Shown piece after piece: positions 60,893 to 64,000 of a stretch of DNA of 64,000 nt. This DNA is from Acidisoma sp. L85 (GTDB lineage: Bacteria; Pseudomonadota; Alphaproteobacteria; Acetobacterales; Acetobacteraceae): the NCBI RefSeq assembly GCF_009765865.1, contig NZ_LMUQ01000026.1:264419-328418 (forward strand), given 5' to 3'. Every line of letters begins with the position of its first letter. Position 1 is the first letter of the stretch. The position numbers and the translations under genes were made by a program. The notes below the pieces were generated by a model that was not told where the DNA came from, made no database searches, and worked only from the letters and a program-made list of their open reading frames with translations.

Positions 60893-62191
60893 TTACAGAG
60901 CCCCAGTGCCAAAGGCTGCCCGCAGCAGCAGATAAAGCACGCCTCCGGCGAGGAAGCCGACCAGCGTGCCGTTGACCCGGATGTATTGCAGGTCCCGTCC
61001 CACCCGCAGTTCCAGCCGCTCCGTCACCGTGCGCGCATCCCATTGGGACACCACCGACGCGACGAAATCGGCCGAGCGTTCCTGAGCCATCGGCAATAGC
61101 CCGGCGACGACATTAGCGATCCCGCGCTCCAACCCCTGACGAACCGCCGGATCCTCCTCGATCGCGCGACCGACGGCAGCAAGGGTCGATTCGATGAAGC
61201 TGATCGTATGTCCCCCCGGACGCACCGCATCCCGCTCCACCACAGCCCTCAGCCTTAGCCAGACATCGCCAAACCACAGCCGCACCGACTCATGGCTGAG
61301 CACCCTGCGGATGGCCGCGCCCATCTCGGCCGCCCGCGCCGGATCTTCCTCCATCGCCGCGATCTCGCGCCGCACCCATTCGTCGAAGGCCGCGCGCATC
61401 GTGGACCCGTCGGGTCCGACATTGTCCAGTTCGTCGTTGATCGCGGAAATCACCCGCTTGGCGATGCTCGCCCCGATCGCCCAGCCGAGGAGCTGGCCGC
61501 CTTGCTCCTTCACCCTGTCGCGAATCCCCTTGCGCAGATCTTCCTCTTTCTCCGCCAGCATGCCGCGAAGCTGGGTGAGGATGAAGGTGAAGACCTCCTG
61601 ATGGCGGCCACCCTCCACCAAGCCTTGCAGCGCCCGCGCCACCACCCGCCCGGCGGCAGCCCCCCCCAGCAGGCGCGGCAACAGCCGGGAAATCAGACGT
61701 CCCGCCCGGCCATCCTCGATCGCCGAGAGCAGCTTCGGCAGGCTCGCCGCCATCGCCTCGGCGGCGGGCCGAGCAGTCACCGGATCGGCCAGATAGCGAT
61801 GCAGCAGCCCCGGCAGATCGGCGCGGCCGAGAACCCGCAGCACCTCGTCCTGGGTGATGACATGGGTGCCAATAAACCGCCCAAGCGCCCGCCCCAGCCG
61901 TTCCTTCTGCGCCGGAATGATCGCAGTATGCGGAATCGGAATACCGAGCGGATGGCGGAACAGCGCCGTCACCGCGAACCAATCGGCGAGGCCGCCCACC
62001 AGCCCCGCCTTGGCGCAGGATTGCAGCAACTCGCGCCACATCGTGGGCGGCAACGCATAGCTCGCCAGAACCAGGGCCGCCATGACAACGAGCAACCCGC
62101 TCGCGAAGGCCCGATGCCTGCGGAGCGAGCGGCGAGCCGTGGCATCGACCTCCGCCGCCGAGGTCAAAACGCGGTCGAATGCGTTCGACAT
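60893..62191 (-). CDS. DUF445 family membrane protein
   Basis: A 432-residue protein typical of DUF445: an N-terminal membrane helix (FASGLLVVMAALVLASYALP) with the conserved GLVGGLADWFAVTALFRHPL segment. IPHTAIIPAQKERLGRALGR and a long helical domain follow, ending in a hydrophobic C-terminal segment (VGFLAGGVLYLLLRAAFG). Function unknown. Often linked to envelope stability. Three bases separate it from the DUF6476-like gene. Confidence 0.92.
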   Translation of the reverse strand: MSNAFDRVLTSAAEVDATARRSLRRHRAFASGLLVVMAALVLASYALPPTMWRELLQSCAKAGLVGGLADWFAVTALFRHPLGIPIPHTAIIPAQKERLGRALGRFIGTHVITQDEVLRVLGRADLPGLLHRYLADPVTARPAAEAMAASLPKLLSAIEDGRAGRLISRLLPRLLGGAAAGRVVARALQGLVEGGRHQEVFTFILTQLRGMLAEKEEDLRKGIRDRVKEQGGQLLGWAIGASIAKRVISAINDELDNVGPDGSTMRAAFDEWVRREIAAMEEDPARAAEMGAAIRRVLSHESVRLWFGDVWLRLRAVVERDAVRPGGHTISFIESTLAAVGRAIEEDPAVRQGLERGIANVVAGLLPMAQERSADFVASVVSQWDARTVTERLELRVGRDLQYIRVNGTLVGFLAGGVLYLLLRAAFGTGAL

Positions 62192-62194
62192 GGG

Positions 62195-62491
62195 CTAGGG
62201 CGTGGCTTCCAGCCGGCCGGTCACCCGGCCGTTGCGAGGATCGACGAGCAGAATGCGGTCGGGTCCGCCACCCGTCAGCAGCACCGCGAGACTGGCGCCG
62301 ACGCCGGTGATATTGACGATCCGAGAGCCCGCCGCCTGTTGCAGGTTGCTCACGGTCAGCGAGGTTCCTGGGGGTCCCGCCGCCGGTGCGCCAAAATCGG
62401 TGACGAGCTTGAACAGCAGCGCCGCGGTCGCGATGACGATGAGCACCCCCATCGTGATCACCGTGATCAACATCGACCGCATGGATCGCAT
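62195..62491 (-). CDS. Small membrane-anchored protein, DUF6476-like
   Basis: A 98-residue protein with one N-terminal membrane helix (ITVITMGVLIVIATAALLF) and a small periplasmic domain (SLTVSNLQQAAGSRIVNITG, DRILLVDPRNGRVTG). Pattern and genome position (divergent from rluD) agree with the DUF6476 group of alphaproteobacteria. Function unknown. Confidence 0.75.
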   Translation of the reverse strand: MRSMRSMLITVITMGVLIVIATAALLFKLVTDFGAPAAGPPGTSLTVSNLQQAAGSRIVNITGVGASLAVLLTGGGPDRILLVDPRNGRVTGRLEATP

Positions 62492-62530
62492 CGCCTCGCC
62501 CCCCGGCCGCTTCTTGGCTATGTCTGCGGC

Positions 62531-63499
62531 ATGACCTTATTCGAAGTGACTGCCGATGCCGGGCAAGCGGGCCAGCGCCTTGACCGATTCCTCGCCGAGA
62601 GCCTGGACTCCCTCTCCCGTTCGCGCATCAAGAACCTGATCCTGGATGGGATGGCAAGCGTCGGCGGCGCCTCGTTCCGGGACCCGTCCGAACTTGTGCG
62701 TGAAGGCGAAACCTATGCCCTGACGGTGCCCGATGCCGTGGCGGCAACCCCTCAGCCGGAGGATATCCCGCTCACCATCCTCTATGAGGATTCCGATCTC
62801 GTGGTGCTCGACAAGCCAGCGGGGCTGGTGGTGCATCCGGCGCCGGGCCATCTCGAGGGCACGCTGGTCAACGCCCTGCTCGCCCATTGCGGCGACAGCC
62901 TCACGGGCATCGGCGGCGAGAAGCGGCCAGGCATCGTCCATCGCCTCGACCGCGACACCTCCGGCGTCATGGTGGCCGCGAAGACCGAGCTCGCCCATAC
63001 CCGGCTCTCCGAGATCTTCGCGACTCGCGATCTCGATCGCCACTACAAGGCGCTGGTCTGGGGCATGCTGTCGCCGGTTTCAGGCGATATCGAGGGCGCC
63101 ATCGGGCGGGACCCGCGCGACCGCAAGCGTATGGCGCTGCGGGACGCCGGCGGCCGCGAGGCGCTCACGCATTACAAGACGGAGCGCAATTGGCGGATGT
63201 GCGTCTCGCTGCTTGACTGCAAGCTATCGACGGGGCGAACCCATCAGATCCGTGTGCATCTCGCGAGCCGCAACCACCCGGTCGTCGGCGATCCCGTCTA
63301 TCTGCGACGCGTTCCCCCGGCCTCACGTGGTTTGCCCTCAGAGTTGCGCCACCTGCTGCTGGATTTTCCGAGGCAGGCGCTGCATGCGGCGAGTCTTGCT
63401 TTCGCGCATCCGCGTACTGGCGACCCGATGTCGTTTGAGACGGAGCCGCCGGAGGATTTCCGCGGATTATTGGCGGCGCTGGATGAGATGGGGAGTTAG
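62531..63499 (+). CDS. rluD: RluD-type ribosomal large subunit pseudouridine synthase
   Basis: Converts uridines of 23S rRNA to pseudouridine. The 322-residue protein has an N-terminal S4 RNA-binding domain (about 15-75; QRLDRFLAESLDSLSRSRIK) and the RluA-family catalytic domain: DLVVLDKPAGLVVHPAPGH, the catalytic Asp (about 140) in HRLDRDTSG, TGRTHQIRVHLAS and ALHAASLAF. The start at 62531 gives the usual length. The frame is open far upstream but opposite DUF445 and without features. Confidence 0.94.
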   Translation: MTLFEVTADAGQAGQRLDRFLAESLDSLSRSRIKNLILDGMASVGGASFRDPSELVREGETYALTVPDAVAATPQPEDIPLTILYEDSDLVVLDKPAGLVVHPAPGHLEGTLVNALLAHCGDSLTGIGGEKRPGIVHRLDRDTSGVMVAAKTELAHTRLSEIFATRDLDRHYKALVWGMLSPVSGDIEGAIGRDPRDRKRMALRDAGGREALTHYKTERNWRMCVSLLDCKLSTGRTHQIRVHLASRNHPVVGDPVYLRRVPPASRGLPSELRHLLLDFPRQALHAASLAFAHPRTGDPMSFETEPPEDFRGLLAALDEMGS

Positions 63500-63507
63500 C
63501 CACTCCA

Positions 63508-63596
63508 CGTCATCCTCGGCGAAGGCCGAGGATCCACGCCTTACTTGTGGCGGCGACGTTGAAGGCGTGGATGCTCGGCCTTCGCCGAGCATGACG
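63508..63596. repeat. Dispersed palindromic intergenic repeat, copy 4
   Basis: An 89-bp copy from CGTCATCCTCGGCGAAGG to GAGCATGACG. The right hairpin GCTCGGCcttcGCCGAGC matches copy 3 exactly. The left hairpin differs (CCTCGGCgaaGGCCGAGG) from copies 1-3. The inner pair is ATCCACGCCTT/AAGGCGTGGAT. It lies at the convergent junction of rluD and the oxidase subunit IV gene. Confidence 0.9.
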
Positions 63597-63640
63597 AATC
63601 GACGATCAGATTACTCGGCAGTCGAGGGTTTTGCGTGCCC

Positions 63641-63958
63641 TCACCCACCACGGTTCGCGAGCGAAAACCCCGGCGTCGCTTGCGATACCGGATCCGGAGA
63701 GCGCGTCACGATGTCCATCATCGTGAGGCTCAGCATGATCACCAGCCAAAGCGCGCCGGTGAACGCGAAGATTTTCGCTTCCCCTGTGCCATGGCGAAGA
63801 TGCATCAGCACCATACCGACGCCCGCCGCCATCACGATGCCGATGAAAGGCGTCACATTCCCCCAGCCCAACCAACGCCCGCCCACCGCCTCGACCGCGA
63901 GCAGGATTATCAGCCCGGCCCAGGTCAGCAGATAGTCGCGCGTGCGGGTGAGGATCAT
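63641..63958 (-). CDS. Cytochrome c/quinol oxidase subunit IV family protein
   Basis: A 105-residue membrane protein with three hydrophobic helices (WAGLIILLAVEAVGG, PFIGIVMAAGVGMVLMHL, IFAFTGALWLVIMLSL), the CyoD/CtaF-like small subunit pattern of heme-copper oxidases. It overlaps the preceding gene by 4 bases (ATGA). A partial upstream gene runs off the window, so an oxidase cluster probably continues outside. Confidence 0.7.
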   Translation of the reverse strand: MILTRTRDYLLTWAGLIILLAVEAVGGRWLGWGNVTPFIGIVMAAGVGMVLMHLRHGTGEAKIFAFTGALWLVIMLSLTMMDIVTRSPDPVSQATPGFSLANRGG

Positions 63959-64000
63959 CCGGCGCGCCCCGCCAGATAGATCATGGGGTAGAGCACCAGC
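63955..64000 (-). CDS. C-terminal end of an upstream gene, probably an oxidase subunit
   Basis: The last 14 codons of a minus-strand gene are visible, ending LVLYPMIYLAGRAG. Its stop overlaps the subunit IV start by 4 bases, indicating one operon. The hydrophobic end and position suggest an oxidase subunit III or similar membrane protein, but too little is visible to name it. Confidence 0.4.
   Translation of the reverse strand, partial: LVLYPMIYLAGRAG

Noticed and set aside
61292-63499. A 735-codon plus-strand open frame running opposite DUF445 into rluD
   Set aside because: Only its last 322 codons match a known protein (RluD). The upstream part is antisense to a well-supported gene and has low-complexity Arg/Gln/His-rich sequence, typical of GC-rich shadow frames.
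3435-63596. The dispersed repeats as a CRISPR array
   Set aside because: The copies are tens of kilobases apart, individually palindromic, and not separated by regular spacers.

Overview
The window is high-GC, gene-dense chromosomal DNA from an alphaproteobacterium, most likely in Rhodospirillales/Acetobacterales. I infer this from the gene set: a phaR-linked PHA synthase, fused MaeB, bifunctional HldE, an IscR-SufBCDS-SufT-SufA operon, a Hint-domain protein of the kind common in Acetobacteraceae, a DUF6476-like protein and a DUF445 protein. No phage, conjugative element, insertion sequence or CRISPR array was recognised. Most of the window is core metabolism.

Layout. 1-3.3 kb: a truncated unknown gene, a Gly/Tyr/His-rich exported protein, and a PHA granule locus (phaC-like and a short PhaE-like gene divergent from phaR). 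3.6-12.5 kb: SMP-30 lactonase, glnD, mutS, then divergent maeB. 12.5-14.1 kb: an AT-rich gap and a frameshifted Hint-domain gene, the only clearly accessory-looking patch. 14.2-20.8 kb: ureohydrolase and P1 peptidase genes converging on a peptide-type ABC transporter/amidase operon, a plausible nitrogen-scavenging block. 20.9-24.7 kb: malate synthase G, hldE and tRNA-Gln(CUG). 24.8-33.6 kb: small stress or envelope genes, AMP nucleosidase, CsbD, photolyase and a radical SAM protein. 34.0-38.0 kb: a complete family-1-type ABC importer. 38.0-44.6 kb: envelope and osmolyte genes (GT39, otsA, ABC exporter, GT4). 44.6-48.6 kb: arfB, RidA, a gluconate-type permease, DUF72 and UPF0178. 48.6-53.7 kb: a branched-chain amino acid ABC operon with a natural LivM-LivG fusion and an internal terminator. 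54.0-60.4 kb: the suf operon. 60.5-64.0 kb: DUF445, DUF6476-like, rluD, and the start of a probable heme-copper oxidase cluster.

Non-coding structure. Four copies of one palindromic intergenic repeat (about 90-105 bp core; two share about 170 bp) lie at three convergent gene ends and once inside the suf operon between sufB and sufC. A different inverted repeat fills a fourth convergent junction. Several genes (the truncated first gene, mutS, iscR) have an inverted repeat directly upstream whose 3' arm contains the predicted Shine-Dalgarno sequence. A terminator-like hairpin has the annotated start codon of a CPBP-family membrane protein in its loop. These elements, and the frameshifted Hint gene, are the least ordinary things seen. 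I did not find a convincing new multi-gene system.
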